14,703 bases of DNA from Thermoplasmata archaeon (GCA_021827885.1 JAKAUD010000180.1:1-14703); one strand, 5' to 3'; positions 1 to 8,278 are shown, counted from the stretch's first letter. The notes: a model not told the origin generated them from the sequence alone. Numbers and translations are program-made.

Positions 1-123
1 ACTGAGTACGCGAAATTGAGAAAAAATGTTAGAGAAAATTTTCTACTGAATTTTAATTGGGAAATAACCTGCAAAGAGCAAATTTCTGCAATTGGTTCAA
101 TAATTTCGAATTTTCATAATTAA
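1..123 (+). CDS. C-terminal tail of a glycosyltransferase (5' partial)
   Basis: The first frame is open from the window edge to a TAA at 121-123, giving 40 residues. The tail has the look of the last helix of a GT4-type (group 1) glycosyltransferase: a stretch reading KLRKNVRENF, then a W-E pair (NFNWEITC), then a final helix ending in SNFHN. In GT4 enzymes the C-terminus commonly reads 'A-R-x-x-x-x-x-x-F-x-W-x-x-x-x-x-x' before the last helix, and this segment fits that pattern. The catalytic part lies outside the window, so donor and acceptor cannot be stated. Decayed insertion sequences follow directly, and no terminator is obvious. The family call rests on one short motif and is moderate at best. 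Confidence 0.5.
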   Translation, partial: TEYAKLRKNVRENFLLNFNWEITCKEQISAIGSIISNFHN

Positions 124-295
124 GGATAGGAGACATACCTCTAGAGGGTCGGTAGCATACTGGTATTTATTGCCAAAGGATTGGTATAAATTCATGTCAG
201 AGATGTGGGTTGCCTTACTCAATTCTGGGGAAAAAATAGGATGTCCCATATTCCGTCATACAACGACATCCATTATCTGTCTCTTCGGTCTTTGA
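104..295 (+). other. Unassigned short open stretch, possible gene remnant
   Basis: The second plus frame is open from about 104 to a TGA at 293-295. Its middle part reads like real protein, rich in Trp, Tyr and Lys (for example YWYLLPKDWYKFMSEMW, codons from about 158). There is no good start codon at its beginning. It overlaps the end of the preceding glycosyltransferase tail and the end of the minus-strand transposase remnant. It may be a scrap of a gene cut by the insertion sequences, or chance. I do not recognise it. Confidence 0.2.
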
Positions 296-1092
296 TAAAT
301 CTGATTTAGAAGAATTATGATATTTTACGCAACAATCTTTATACCGATGGAAACGTCATGATTCCTATTCCTGACGGACCACACAATGATTCTTCCTTCC
401 TGATTTTATGCCCTCCCTCCTTGAATGGGAAATCATTGAATCAACTATTCCCCTTCTCCTGTTTGTGTCTATGACGGGAGAGCACTGGGTATTATCAAAT
501 ATGTATTCGTAGATGTCTGAAGAATCGAAAGCAGCATCCATCATCACGTAGGAGTAATCACTGACGGAATCTATCAAGGGAAATGCAATGTTCTTGTCAT
601 TCAAAGGCGCAGTTGTTGTTTCCTACTCCTTTGTGACAATGAATCTATGTCCAGTGATATGCTAACCTTCCTTCCGTACTCCCATCCTTATGTTGAGAAA
701 CCCCGTGAGCTGCCTTGATCCTTGTAACCGCCATGAATCCTTCTTCCTGATGCCGTGGATTGTTTGCATGTTTTCACTATGAAGGAATCTATGGCAGCGT
801 TCTCCCTCTCAGTCGCAATGAGATCAAGTATCACTGCGTTGATGTAGCGCCAGTCAATAATCCTTGCCATCCTTGAGAGTGTTCTGAAGTTGGGTATCTC
901 ATGAATTCCCAATGCCTCCATGATGTCCTGGTGATTGTTGAAGAAGTTCCTGGAGGACCTAAAGGATATACCGTATATCTGAAGGATCACGAGAATCTTC
1001 ACGATCAGAGCGTTGGAATACTTTCTCTTCCTGTCTTCAAAAATCATATTATCTATGACGTCAATTTTGGCGGGGGTATGGTAGAGCTCCAA
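256..1092 (-). pseudogene. Decayed DDE transposase (IS4/IS5-type), at least three frame fragments
   Basis: The N-terminal part (1092 to 688) has a helical domain and the first catalytic Asp in NAAIDSFIVK, followed by GRRIHGGYKDQG. An in-frame TAA (687-685) interrupts it, and the same frame continues with GWEYGRKVSISLDIDS. A shift then leads to the piece read from 604, which carries a second catalytic Asp (MMDAAFDS) and PVIDTNRRR. After about 380 another frame gives RNRNHDVSIGIKIVA, an internal stop, and the family-like C-terminus to a TGA at 258-256. The stretch that should carry the catalytic Glu (normally 'W-x-V-E-R') appears deleted between RREGIKSGRK and RNRNHD. Stops, shifts and the lost Glu mean the element cannot move by itself. 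The family call is from motif pattern only; no terminal inverted repeats were identified. Confidence 0.8.
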
Positions 1093-1120
1093 ATACCCAC
1101 ATCGTTTTCAAAGGATGAGA

Positions 1121-1402
1121 CACCCTGAGGAGTATATACAAAAACACACGCCGGAGAACAACTGGAACATAGAATCTTTCCAAAGCTCACTCAAGATGGA
1201 CTACCTCTGGCCGTACGAATTCCAAGATTAAGGAGAAGCGTCGGTTGCCATAGCGAATGCGTCCACAGATTACAATGAGAAGAGGCCACATTCCTCCGTT
1301 GATTATCTACCTCCCGGGGAGTTCAGTAGGAAGTTCCAGAATGACCAATCATTCAGGGAAGACTACACCAGGAAACTAGAGGTGAAAATAAATGAAAAGT
1401 GA
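1121..1402 (+). pseudogene. C-terminal remnant of an IS3-type (integrase-core) transposase
   Basis: One plus-strand frame from about 1121 to TGA 1400-1402 gives a typical integrase-core C-terminus. NIESFQSSLKMDYLWPYEF carries the Glu of the DDE triad. After an in-frame TAA at 1229-1231 come EASVAIANASTDYNEKRPHS and SVDYLPPGEF, and a charged tail. The pattern 'ESF-x-S-S-L-K ... Y-N-x-x-R-P-H-S-S-x-x-Y-L-P-P-x-x-F' is characteristic of IS3/IS481-like transposases. The N-terminal two thirds, including both catalytic Asp residues, is absent: sequence to the left belongs to the minus-strand transposase. The junction at about 1093-1120 therefore marks one element truncating the other. Confidence 0.85.
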
Positions 1403-1497
1403 TGAAAATTGTTACAGTTTTCAGGGTAGCAGATCGCACCTTAAAAAAACCGGACGTTTGGAACATTTACTACTCAGTCACAGCAAAGTGGGAAACA

Positions 1498-1511
1498 AAA
1501 TTAAATATCAA
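1498..1511 (+). promoter_or_regulatory. Candidate TATA box for the GT2 at 1538
   Basis: An AT-rich block (AAATTAAATATC) sits about 26 bases before 1531. An archaeal transcript would thus begin roughly 7 bases before the ATG at 1538, a near-leaderless arrangement. No ribosome binding site precedes the ATG, which agrees with this. Positional inference only. Confidence 0.35.
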
Positions 1512-1537
1512 TGATAATTATTGACTAAAATGGGACT

Positions 1538-2551
1538 ATGAAAATTTCGGTAATCATTACAGCCTACAATCGAAAAGATTTTATATTGCAAGCTATCAAT
1601 TCTGTAATCAATCAGACAATTGATAAGACGCTTTATGAAATTATAACCATTACTAACTTCGAATACTCTCTAGAATCAGTACCTAAAAACTTAAAACTAA
1701 AACATATCTATTCGGAAGGAAGCGTAGGAGAATTCCTCCAAAAAGGAATAGAAGCTTCTGAGGGAGACGTTATCGCGTTTCTAGATGATGATGACTTATG
1801 GCAAAAGAACCGTTTGGAAAAAATTGTCACCGTTTTTAGTACAGTTCAAGGCATATCGTACTACCACAACTCTCAGAGACATATAGACATAAATGGAAAT
1901 GAGATCAGTAATTTAAGTTTATCAGGATTCAATAAAAGATTAAGGAAGCTTTCCCCATTAATAGTTAATGTCTCAGATATTGATAAAATAATGAAATTAC
2001 TAAAATTTCTGCCGTTTGCAAATTTAAGTTCAATAGCCATAAACAGAATCACTGCGAGAAGTATTCTCCCTCTATTAGGTAACATTGAAAGTTCTACAGA
2101 TGTTTTTTTCTTTTGGTGCTCTATCATTTTCGGCACAAGGTTGTATATTGATTCAGAAACGTCAACCTTTTACAGGCTTCATAATTTGAACTCTACTCGT
2201 TCTATTGCTTTTGGTTACCAATTTAAGGCAAGGGAACATCTTAGAATTAGAAATGTATATGTCCTTCTAAATAGTCTAATTTTGGCTACCTCTAATAAAA
2301 ACCAATATATGATTACGACATTCCTCCGATGTCAGACTTCAAGTCATGAAATTTTGAGCTCCATTTTTTCTCTTTCACCCAGATTAAGTGTAATGAAGGA
2401 TTTGGTTAAGTACAAAAATTGTGTTAGAGTGTTAAATGATGATTTTACTATTCAAACAATAGGAATGAGCGTGGCATATCTTTTCAGTCCCGGTCTATGC
2501 TTATTTATTTTTGGTAAACTTAGGCAAATCGAGAGTATGAAAAACGTGTAG
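1538..2551 (+). CDS. Family 2 glycosyltransferase (GT-A fold)
   Basis: This 337-residue protein is predicted to transfer a sugar from a nucleotide-sugar donor onto a growing glycan at the cytoplasmic face of the membrane. The GT2 start motif is at residues 3-11 (ISVIITAYN), followed by the usual helix with NSVINQT (21-27). The metal/donor-binding acidic cluster is FLDDDDLW at 81-88, and the nucleotide-proximal core ends near residue 115. The usual 'V-V-D-D-G/N-S' strand end is here ITITN (36-40), so the first Asp that normally contacts the nucleotide is missing. A possible catalytic-base region is ESSTD near 187-191. A hydrophobic C-terminal segment (about 305-325) could be a membrane anchor. 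The gene stands alone between decayed insertion-sequence DNA and is AT-rich. Family call firm; substrate unknown. Confidence 0.85.
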   Translation: MKISVIITAYNRKDFILQAINSVINQTIDKTLYEIITITNFEYSLESVPKNLKLKHIYSEGSVGEFLQKGIEASEGDVIAFLDDDDLWQKNRLEKIVTVFSTVQGISYYHNSQRHIDINGNEISNLSLSGFNKRLRKLSPLIVNVSDIDKIMKLLKFLPFANLSSIAINRITARSILPLLGNIESSTDVFFFWCSIIFGTRLYIDSETSTFYRLHNLNSTRSIAFGYQFKAREHLRIRNVYVLLNSLILATSNKNQYMITTFLRCQTSSHEILSSIFSLSPRLSVMKDLVKYKNCVRVLNDDFTIQTIGMSVAYLFSPGLCLFIFGKLRQIESMKNV

Positions 2552-2633
2552 TGTTTCTTACACTTTCGGATACGTATGTGAATGTTCAGTCCGGCTTTTT
2601 CTCAAGCAGTCATACCCCATATGTCCGGGTGTT

Positions 2634-2777
2634 TCAATTGTCTTCCAGGTCTGACACCTTTCATTCTGTTAGCGCGATATTTTCGTACTTCCATGGTTTC
2701 CTGTTGCTGAGCATGAACCTAACCTCGCCCCATTGTATTACTACATGTTCTGGCGACTCCATAAATCTCTGGATTTT
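2634..2777 (-). pseudogene. C-terminal gene fragment A, inverted relative to fragment B
   Basis: On the minus strand one frame reads KIQRFMESPEHVVIQWGEVR, then FMLSNRKPWKYENIALTE, an internal TGA, then KVSDLEDN and a TGA at 2636-2634. The frame is supported because an independent, diverged copy lies in opposite orientation at 2844-2994. That copy ends at the equivalent codon with the pattern WKYEN-x-x-LTE-S-K-x-S-x-L-x-D. I do not recognise the family. A transposase C-terminus is plausible given the setting, but no catalytic motif is visible. Confidence 0.5.
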
Positions 2778-2843
2778 TCAGTTTATGTTTGTAGTAATAA
2801 TACTCAATACCCAAAGAGACCCAAAATTGACCACAAACCTAGA

Positions 2844-2994
2844 CAAATAGGCACTTCTGTGAAAAATGTAGTAATACATTAGGGCAAACTTAGGCATGAA
2901 GCAAACCATCCTGATGCTGGACGAGAGGAGGGAGTGGAAGTACGAGAATACAACGCTCACAGAAAGCAAACTTTCAAGGCTTGACGATGACTGA
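2844..2994 (+). pseudogene. C-terminal gene fragment B, paralogue of fragment A
   Basis: The plus strand carries NVVIH, a stop, then GKLR. A roughly 16-base disruption changes frame, and the copy then continues as ILMLDERREWKYENTTLTES and KLSRLDDD to a TGA at 2992-2994. The alignment with fragment A is clear at WKYEN, LTE and the terminal L-(D/E)-D. The shared stop position argues that both are true C-terminal ends of one protein family. The tail has an ATG at 2896 and could be miscalled as a 32-residue gene. Confidence 0.5.
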
Positions 2995-3226
2995 ATCCGG
3001 ACACTCTGGTAAATGGAAACTGCTGCATGACTTTGTGGGACATGAACACAACAGTTCTTAATATTGAGTGGTCATTACCTGCCTCCGCTGTATTGTCAGG
3101 TTGCATATGAATGTTAATGGGTGTTTGCGGAAAGGCAGTGAAGGCAGCTTCCATCCAGACCCAATGGATACGTTCATTAGCAACGAGGTCTTCACCATGT
3201 GATACAAGAAGGGCTGACCTGAGATT
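2957..3226 (-). other. Open minus-strand stretch, unassigned
   Basis: Between fragment B and the large membrane protein gene, one minus frame is open for about 90 codons from just after a TAA at 3229-3227 to 2957. It contains coherent-looking text such as SHGEDLVANERIHWVWMEAA. It overlaps fragment B antisense at its end. It matches no family I can name and lacks a convincing start. It may be a remnant of a mobile element or a shadow of lost coding sequence on the other strand. Apart from fragments A and B and this stretch, I see nothing in 2552-3278. Confidence 0.2.
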
Positions 3227-3278
3227 TTACATGCGTGCCCCACATCCAACAGTCGCATAAGATTTATAATAATACAAC

Positions 3279-6200
3279 TTAAAATTTCCTCCTTGTATGT
3301 ATTTTTATGAATTTTTTATAAAATACGAATATGACAAACATAATTGCAGTGGCTATAAGAACAATCAAACCTATTAACAAATCAGTAAGCGATTTTGAAA
3401 TGAACACTGCTTCATATGATTTGCCGTTAGAGATTAATACAAAATTTAAGCCTCCTAATATTGGTATTATATGGAACCCCCTGATTTTTTCCGTCATCTC
3501 TGAAAAATACGCATAATGAACGATATTAATATTCTTGAAATCACCAAACATATCATAACCATTCGGGTTGTTAATTAGAATAAAAGAGGAACCAACCTTA
3601 TTCACGCTATTAATGTGACCTATGGTAGTGTTGACTGTACCATTAAGCGATGCGAATTTCGTATTTTGATTAAAAATCTTGCTAAGGTTGATAACATTTA
3701 CGCTTCTATCTTCTATAAAACGATTTAGATAATTCATTTCTGGCTCAATAATCCCTCTTTTCAAAATCACGAGCTTCTCAATTCCATTCTCTCCACTCAA
3801 TGAAGTAACTGTAAGCTTCGTGCCTGAAGAATTGATAAATATGGGAATTCGAGCCCAGAAAAAGTTACTCAGTGTATTGTTTAAAGTGTATGTGTCAATT
3901 ATAGTGGAAAAGTTTCCATTAGATATTTCTAGTTTTGAATCCGGTACAGACGATTTTTGAACATACGCCCAAAGAGTGTAATTCCCTCTCGGAACTGTAT
4001 TAAGATTAATCACAAATGACTTATTAGATCCGCTGGTCAGAATATATGGATAGGATTGGCTTATTAATGCTTCATTTATTAAACTGAAATTACGAATTGG
4101 AACTACCTGATTGCTGCTCATCCATCCTTGACTAGGGGATAAGTAATAACTGTTGGCATATTTCTGCAGGCTTATAGAATCTGTGTTATTCAAAAATTTA
4201 TCAATAGCCAAGGTTTCCAAGCCTTGCTGCGAGTTAAGGAATACCATGCCAGATGTGTTGTTCAATATAAAATTAAAATTCGAAGAATTTAAGTCCCCCA
4301 GAAACACAAGACCCAATCTCGAAATGTTGATTCCAATGCTTGCTGAATCTAGAAGTGCGGAATAGTTGCTAGAGAAAATAGTAAATGATGAATCACTACT
4401 TACCATTTCTACGTTTAAAGTACTTTCAAAAATACTATACTCCCGTGACGAATATAAAAGTTTAACATTTTTTTGGTTTAACATTAATTTGGTCGAGTTT
4501 TTATTAAATTCCTCAGGTAAATAACCATACGCAGGTTCTATATTGTTAAATGTTACGAAATATTTTATGCCCATTATACTCATCAGTTGAGCAATATTAT
4601 TTGTATCATTTGAATAAAATTCATAATAAACCCAGTATGAATAATCGCTAGACTCAAGCGGTGGCGATCCGTAAGATATTGCTGCCGGGGACCTGAAATT
4701 TGGCGCAGATAGTATGGGTTGCCAGGAACCCCCAGTATCGTTCCCGTAAAATACCCACGCCTCAGGAATAAAATAGGCAACTCCCAAATTGGATGAACCC
4801 AAAAATTTACTAAGTTGACCTGGCAACTCAGAATATAATTCTTTCGGGGCGGTATCCGGATGTATTTGGTACACTTCATTTCCGTAGTATCCTTGTGAGT
4901 CAACAGGTAAAAAAGTGATGAACCCTACGATAATCATCACAATAATTAATAAAACCAAAGACTTGGATTGAGCTATTTTGCTAAGTCTAGTTAAACTCCT
5001 ACCCTTTTGTTCAAAGAGGTGAATGCTTCTCCTCCTAACTATTGAATAATCTATAATTTTCTCAAGAGATAGACAAAGTACTATACTATATGTGGGGATT
5101 ATGACAATCCATTCCCAGTAATAAGATGCATTTAACACTTGATAACCTATCATATGAACATAAAGATATACATTTAATGAAGAAATTGGACTATGATCAC
5201 CGGATCCCAGTAAAGATCCCAACACTGCAATTACAAAGAAAAATAGAATTCGACGATCTCTGAACACTATTCCAACTCCAAGAATGAATACCACAAATGA
5301 AATTATCGCATACGACCAAGTGTCAGCTATTAAAGTATTTTGGAGAGGGCCCAGCAGTTGAATTATCGGGTTAAAATTAATAGAATTCATCAATAGAAGG
5401 TTTAAAGGGTTGGAACTGTATGAAATATAAGTATTTAGTGGAATAGCCAAAGATGAATTGGGTAAGAAACTGTAAGAGGAGGAAAATAAAGCCAACAAGA
5501 AAGGCATTAGAAGGGCAGGGAGAGTGCATATAATTGATGTAAAGTATTTCGCAAACCTAATGATCTTAATGGCAAAGGAACCTTTTTGTTCAATAACTAG
5601 TAAGTAAAAGGTGAAAAGCAAATAAAATGGAACTCCTATGTAAAATAGCTGAGAAAATGCAACAGTGAAAGATAGCAATAATATGGAAAAAAACCAGTAA
5701 ATTACTCTCATTTCATCTTTTGAAACAATGCTCTTTGCAATCAATAATAAGCTTAAAAGATAAACCCCGAATACAATAAATGCTTCCGAGTCACCTGACC
5801 CCACCATCTGCAACATAAGCGGATTCAACATGAAGAACCATGTTGCAATTATCCTTGATAAGAATCTTTTCGATAACCTACCGCTTAAAAGGTAAAATGA
5901 ATAACCGTCGAAAAATAAAGAAAGAACTACGAATAGCTTAGCACCAAGATTCAAACTTATAAATCCTCCTAGTAGATATGGGAGAAAAAGTATTGAATTC
6001 TGGATAAGTGATAGCCAGGGTGTTAAAACTGGCGTGCCGTTGCCATAGTACGGATTCCACGTTACCGATCTAAAAACGTTATAGAAGTTTTCATTTAGGG
6101 GAATCGTCAGGTTACCCCACGATACATAGCCACTGTAAAAGAGAACTCTTCCATACACAATAAGTGAAATAGTTAAAAATATGAACGCAGGTATCAGCCT

Positions 6201-6290
6201 GTAAAATAAGGGTTTGACTGAATCGTATCGGCCTCCCTTAAAAATTTTTTTAAACATGTTCGACGAATTCAAATACCTGCCATCTCCCAT
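3279..6290 (-). CDS. Large multi-membrane GT-C-like protein with sequon-rich outer domain
   Basis: This 1003-residue membrane protein is probably a lipid-linked-sugar-dependent glycosyltransferase or a glycan-assembly protein of the GT-C/YfhO-like superfamily. The N-terminal half has about 12 hydrophobic segments (about 31-53, 94-115, 117-137, 145-162, 169-190, 196-232, 246-270, 325-344, 347-362, 389-410, 445-462). The first loop reads WGNLTIPLNENF (58-69), where related GT-C proteins have G-D before L-x-x-P. Residues about 465-965 form one large outer domain, including IMGIKYFVTF (572-581), a motif typical of YfhO-like proteins, and a likely beta-sandwich, carbohydrate-binding-like part at about 740-845. 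One last helix (968-991) returns the basic C-terminus to the cytoplasm. The outer domain holds about 18 N-x-S/T sequons, so it is probably N-glycosylated itself. An alternative start is Met12. The gene is AT-rich and faces away from the GT2 at 6461. Confidence 0.7.
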   Translation of the reverse strand: MGDGRYLNSSNMFKKIFKGGRYDSVKPLFYRLIPAFIFLTISLIVYGRVLFYSGYVSWGNLTIPLNENFYNVFRSVTWNPYYGNGTPVLTPWLSLIQNSILFLPYLLGGFISLNLGAKLFVVLSLFFDGYSFYLLSGRLSKRFLSRIIATWFFMLNPLMLQMVGSGDSEAFIVFGVYLLSLLLIAKSIVSKDEMRVIYWFFSILLLSFTVAFSQLFYIGVPFYLLFTFYLLVIEQKGSFAIKIIRFAKYFTSIICTLPALLMPFLLALFSSSYSFLPNSSLAIPLNTYISYSSNPLNLLLMNSINFNPIIQLLGPLQNTLIADTWSYAIISFVVFILGVGIVFRDRRILFFFVIAVLGSLLGSGDHSPISSLNVYLYVHMIGYQVLNASYYWEWIVIIPTYSIVLCLSLEKIIDYSIVRRRSIHLFEQKGRSLTRLSKIAQSKSLVLLIIVMIIVGFITFLPVDSQGYYGNEVYQIHPDTAPKELYSELPGQLSKFLGSSNLGVAYFIPEAWVFYGNDTGGSWQPILSAPNFRSPAAISYGSPPLESSDYSYWVYYEFYSNDTNNIAQLMSIMGIKYFVTFNNIEPAYGYLPEEFNKNSTKLMLNQKNVKLLYSSREYSIFESTLNVEMVSSDSSFTIFSSNYSALLDSASIGINISRLGLVFLGDLNSSNFNFILNNTSGMVFLNSQQGLETLAIDKFLNNTDSISLQKYANSYYLSPSQGWMSSNQVVPIRNFSLINEALISQSYPYILTSGSNKSFVINLNTVPRGNYTLWAYVQKSSVPDSKLEISNGNFSTIIDTYTLNNTLSNFFWARIPIFINSSGTKLTVTSLSGENGIEKLVILKRGIIEPEMNYLNRFIEDRSVNVINLSKIFNQNTKFASLNGTVNTTIGHINSVNKVGSSFILINNPNGYDMFGDFKNINIVHYAYFSEMTEKIRGFHIIPILGGLNFVLISNGKSYEAVFISKSLTDLLIGLIVLIATAIMFVIFVFYKKFIKIHTRRKF

Positions 6291-6381
6291 TTATGACTAA
6301 AGCCGTGTTCCTCTAAAATCAGGCTCAGGTGGATTCTTAAACCATCAGAATAGTACACTCTTTACTCTATTATTTTCCATT

Positions 6382-6389
6382 TTTATAAA
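6382..6389. promoter_or_regulatory. Candidate shared palindromic TATA box between divergent genes
   Basis: TTTATAAA is its own reverse complement and lies in the 170-base gap between the GT-C-like gene (start 6290) and the GT2 (start 6461). Used rightward it would put a transcript start near 6412 (leader about 49 bases). Used leftward it would start near 6358 (leader about 68 bases). Whether it drives one or both genes cannot be told from sequence. Confidence 0.3.
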
Positions 6390-6460
6390 GTTTTCGAAAC
6401 AGGCAAGTGTGTTAAGAAGCAAACATTTTTGTTGTCGTTTATTGTTTATGTTATTAGAAA

Positions 6461-7405
6461 ATGAAAAGCGGAAGAAGAAGGATTGACGACTTTTTATCTC
6501 AACTTTCACCCGTTAGCGTGGTCATACCAACCTCCAATCGTTATGCTATGCTTAAGAGATTGCTTGAATCAATAGAATTAACCGAGTTTACCTTTAAAGA
6601 AATTATAATTATTGATGATGCCCCAGATAATCCAGTTTGCGAAAGGATTATTGCTGAATTTCCTTATGTTGAATGCATAACTCACAATCGCGTAATGAAT
6701 GTCGGGGAAAGCAGGAACGAGGGTATTCGTTTTTCTTCAGGCGATTATATATTTATGGTTGACGATGACAACATCGTTGACCCTAAATGCATCGGTAATC
6801 TGGTTAATAAAATGAGGGAAGATAGTTCTATAGGAGTCGTAGTACCGGTGACGTGTTATTATTCGGATCATAGTAAGGTTATGTATGCTGGCAACAAATA
6901 CTCAAAATATATCCGTAGGACTATATTCATTTATAAGGATGAACCTTATTCAAAAGTAGAAAGTCAAGTCTTTGAAATAGACAGCGCTCCAAATAGTTAT
7001 ATGTTCCGGAAAGAAGCAGTCGTTAGAGTGTATCCGATTCCAAAAGAGCTACCATGGTGTTGCGAGGAGGCCTATCTTCAATACAGGATAAAGAGTGAGT
7101 TGGGATTGAAACTAGTACTCGTAGGAAATGCGAGGGTTTATCATGATTCTCATATGACCCAATTTCCTTCCGAAATAACAACTTTCAAATTATATTATGT
7201 TGTGCGAGGTAAAATAACATTCGAAAAGATAACTGAGAGATCTATTAGAAAATTTCTTTTTTATTTTGCATTACCGCTTTATACAGTCTATTATCTCCGT
7301 TGGGCATTGAGAACAAAGAAAAAAAGGGAGGCGTTTATTGCTGTATTACAGGGTATAAAGGATGGACTTCTTGGAATATACGTAGACAGATACTCATTTT
7401 CCTAA
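6461..7405 (+). CDS. Family 2 glycosyltransferase
   Basis: A 314-residue GT2 enzyme, expected to act at the inner face of the membrane with a nucleotide-sugar donor. The nucleotide-binding start is VSVVIPTSNR at 18-27, the first Asp pair is IIDDAPD at 51-57, and VGESRNEGI at 81-89 is the usual loop before the metal site. The DxD-type cluster is MVDDDN at 99-104. The acceptor/catalytic-base region is WCCEEAYLQYRIK (199-211), with E202/E203 candidates for the base, followed by the typical A-R-V-Y-H-D-S (224-230). A single hydrophobic stretch at about 264-281 followed by a Lys/Arg cluster (RTKKKR) suggests membrane association. It faces the GT-C-like gene and converges on the GT2 at 7508. Sugar specificity cannot be read from sequence. 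Confidence 0.88.
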   Translation: MKSGRRRIDDFLSQLSPVSVVIPTSNRYAMLKRLLESIELTEFTFKEIIIIDDAPDNPVCERIIAEFPYVECITHNRVMNVGESRNEGIRFSSGDYIFMVDDDNIVDPKCIGNLVNKMREDSSIGVVVPVTCYYSDHSKVMYAGNKYSKYIRRTIFIYKDEPYSKVESQVFEIDSAPNSYMFRKEAVVRVYPIPKELPWCCEEAYLQYRIKSELGLKLVLVGNARVYHDSHMTQFPSEITTFKLYYVVRGKITFEKITERSIRKFLFYFALPLYTVYYLRWALRTKKKREAFIAVLQGIKDGLLGIYVDRYSFS

Positions 7406-7507
7406 AGTATACATTATATTAGCTTTAGATAGTTCTGAGAGTGGTCTGCTCCTTTATAAAACTAAAAAGTTGTGCATGAAATATCATTAAGGAAAGAGGA
7501 CAAATTC

Positions 7508-8278
7508 TCAACCAATTATTCTGCCAAATTCATATGCGCCTCCTCTCAACACTTGTATAATGTACCCCTTCCCCAGTCTCAATTCTTTTATATTCAATGT
7601 ATTTCTATCAAGTTTGTTTAGAAGGTCTAGTATATCGCTCTCAATTTCAAGTTCATTGATATAATGTTGGTTTTTCCCGTATAAAATGGCCTTGTACATC
7701 AGTTTAAAGAAGTTGGGGTCATAGTTATAAATGTATTTTTTTGAGAAACCGATATTTCGAGTTTCCTTAAAAACCTCATAATAAAAAATGGAATCTTCAT
7801 GATTTACGATTTTATCAATGTTCTCTGGTAGCCTATCTATCGCTCTTAGTAGATACTCTCTATTATAAAATCTAGGGATTACAGGAATGTATGGAGTAGT
7901 TCTTTTTCTTGCCAATCCTTCGTTTCTGTACCTCCAATCGTCTAAACATCTAGATGTGATACCGTTATTAACGGACTTTTCCGGTATTATTATCATTTCC
8001 TCTTTGCTGCCATCCAGTTCCGACAAGAGGCCATCTTCAGGTATCTGGTCGCTGTCTAATATTAGGATTTTATCAAAATCCGCATTCTTGATACCGACAA
8101 TTTTAGCTTGAACCCTGTTATAATTTTCAATTATCAATTTATCGCTATCAATATTATAGTCGTTTATATTGCAAACTGCTACTATCTCTTTATCAATTTC
8201 AGAATTGGAATTCAGTTTCTCAATTAGATTTCTTAGTTCGGAAGATTTATAAGCTCTCGTTACAATCGATAGCGTCAT
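7508..8278 (-). CDS. Divergent family 2 (GT-A) glycosyltransferase, last gene of UDP-sugar operon
   Basis: A 256-residue soluble protein with a shortened GT-A core: SIVTRAYKS at 4-12, strand and DxD in ILILDSDQIPE (71-81, D75 and D77), and HEDSIFYYEVF (160-170) in place of the catalytic E-D motif. The next motif, YIYNYDPNFFKLMYKAILYG (182-201), matches the region where GT2 enzymes have a Tyr/His strand followed by a helix ending in Y-G-K. It starts 33 bases after the uridylyltransferase stop on the same strand, so it is probably co-transcribed and may use the UDP-sugars made upstream. No clear ribosome binding site precedes its ATG. It is more AT-rich than the operon's first three genes, so it may be a later addition. 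Family fairly sure, substrate unknown. Confidence 0.75.
   Translation of the reverse strand: MTLSIVTRAYKSSELRNLIEKLNSNSEIDKEIVAVCNINDYNIDSDKLIIENYNRVQAKIVGIKNADFDKILILDSDQIPEDGLLSELDGSKEEMIIIPEKSVNNGITSRCLDDWRYRNEGLARKRTTPYIPVIPRFYNREYLLRAIDRLPENIDKIVNHEDSIFYYEVFKETRNIGFSKKYIYNYDPNFFKLMYKAILYGKNQHYINELEIESDILDLLNKLDRNTLNIKELRLGKGYIIQVLRGGAYEFGRIIG

Noticed and set aside
901..1128. Plus-strand 75-codon open frame
   Set aside because: It lies antisense to the N-terminal part of the decayed DDE transposase, whose motifs are clear; this frame is a shadow.
2551..2850. Plus-strand 99-codon open frame right after the first GT2
   Set aside because: It is antisense to fragment A, whose frame is supported by a diverged copy; composition and text look random.
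2867..2877. Recurrent GTAGTAAT(A)AC at about 2736-2746, 2790-2801 and 2867-2877 as a possible CRISPR-like or regulatory repeat
   Set aside because: Two copies are explained as matching codons in the inverted fragments A and B; spacing and orientation are irregular and there are no spacers of even length.
4583..4903. Minus-strand 106-codon open frame inside the GT-C-like gene
   Set aside because: It overlaps the large gene on the same strand in another frame, with no start signal; the 1003-codon frame is uninterrupted.
7456..7473. T-rich minus-strand stretch after the GT2 at 7508 as a terminator
   Set aside because: CAACTTTTTAGTTTTA is suggestive for an archaeal poly-T terminator, but the run is interrupted and the whole region is AT-rich, so it cannot be told from background.
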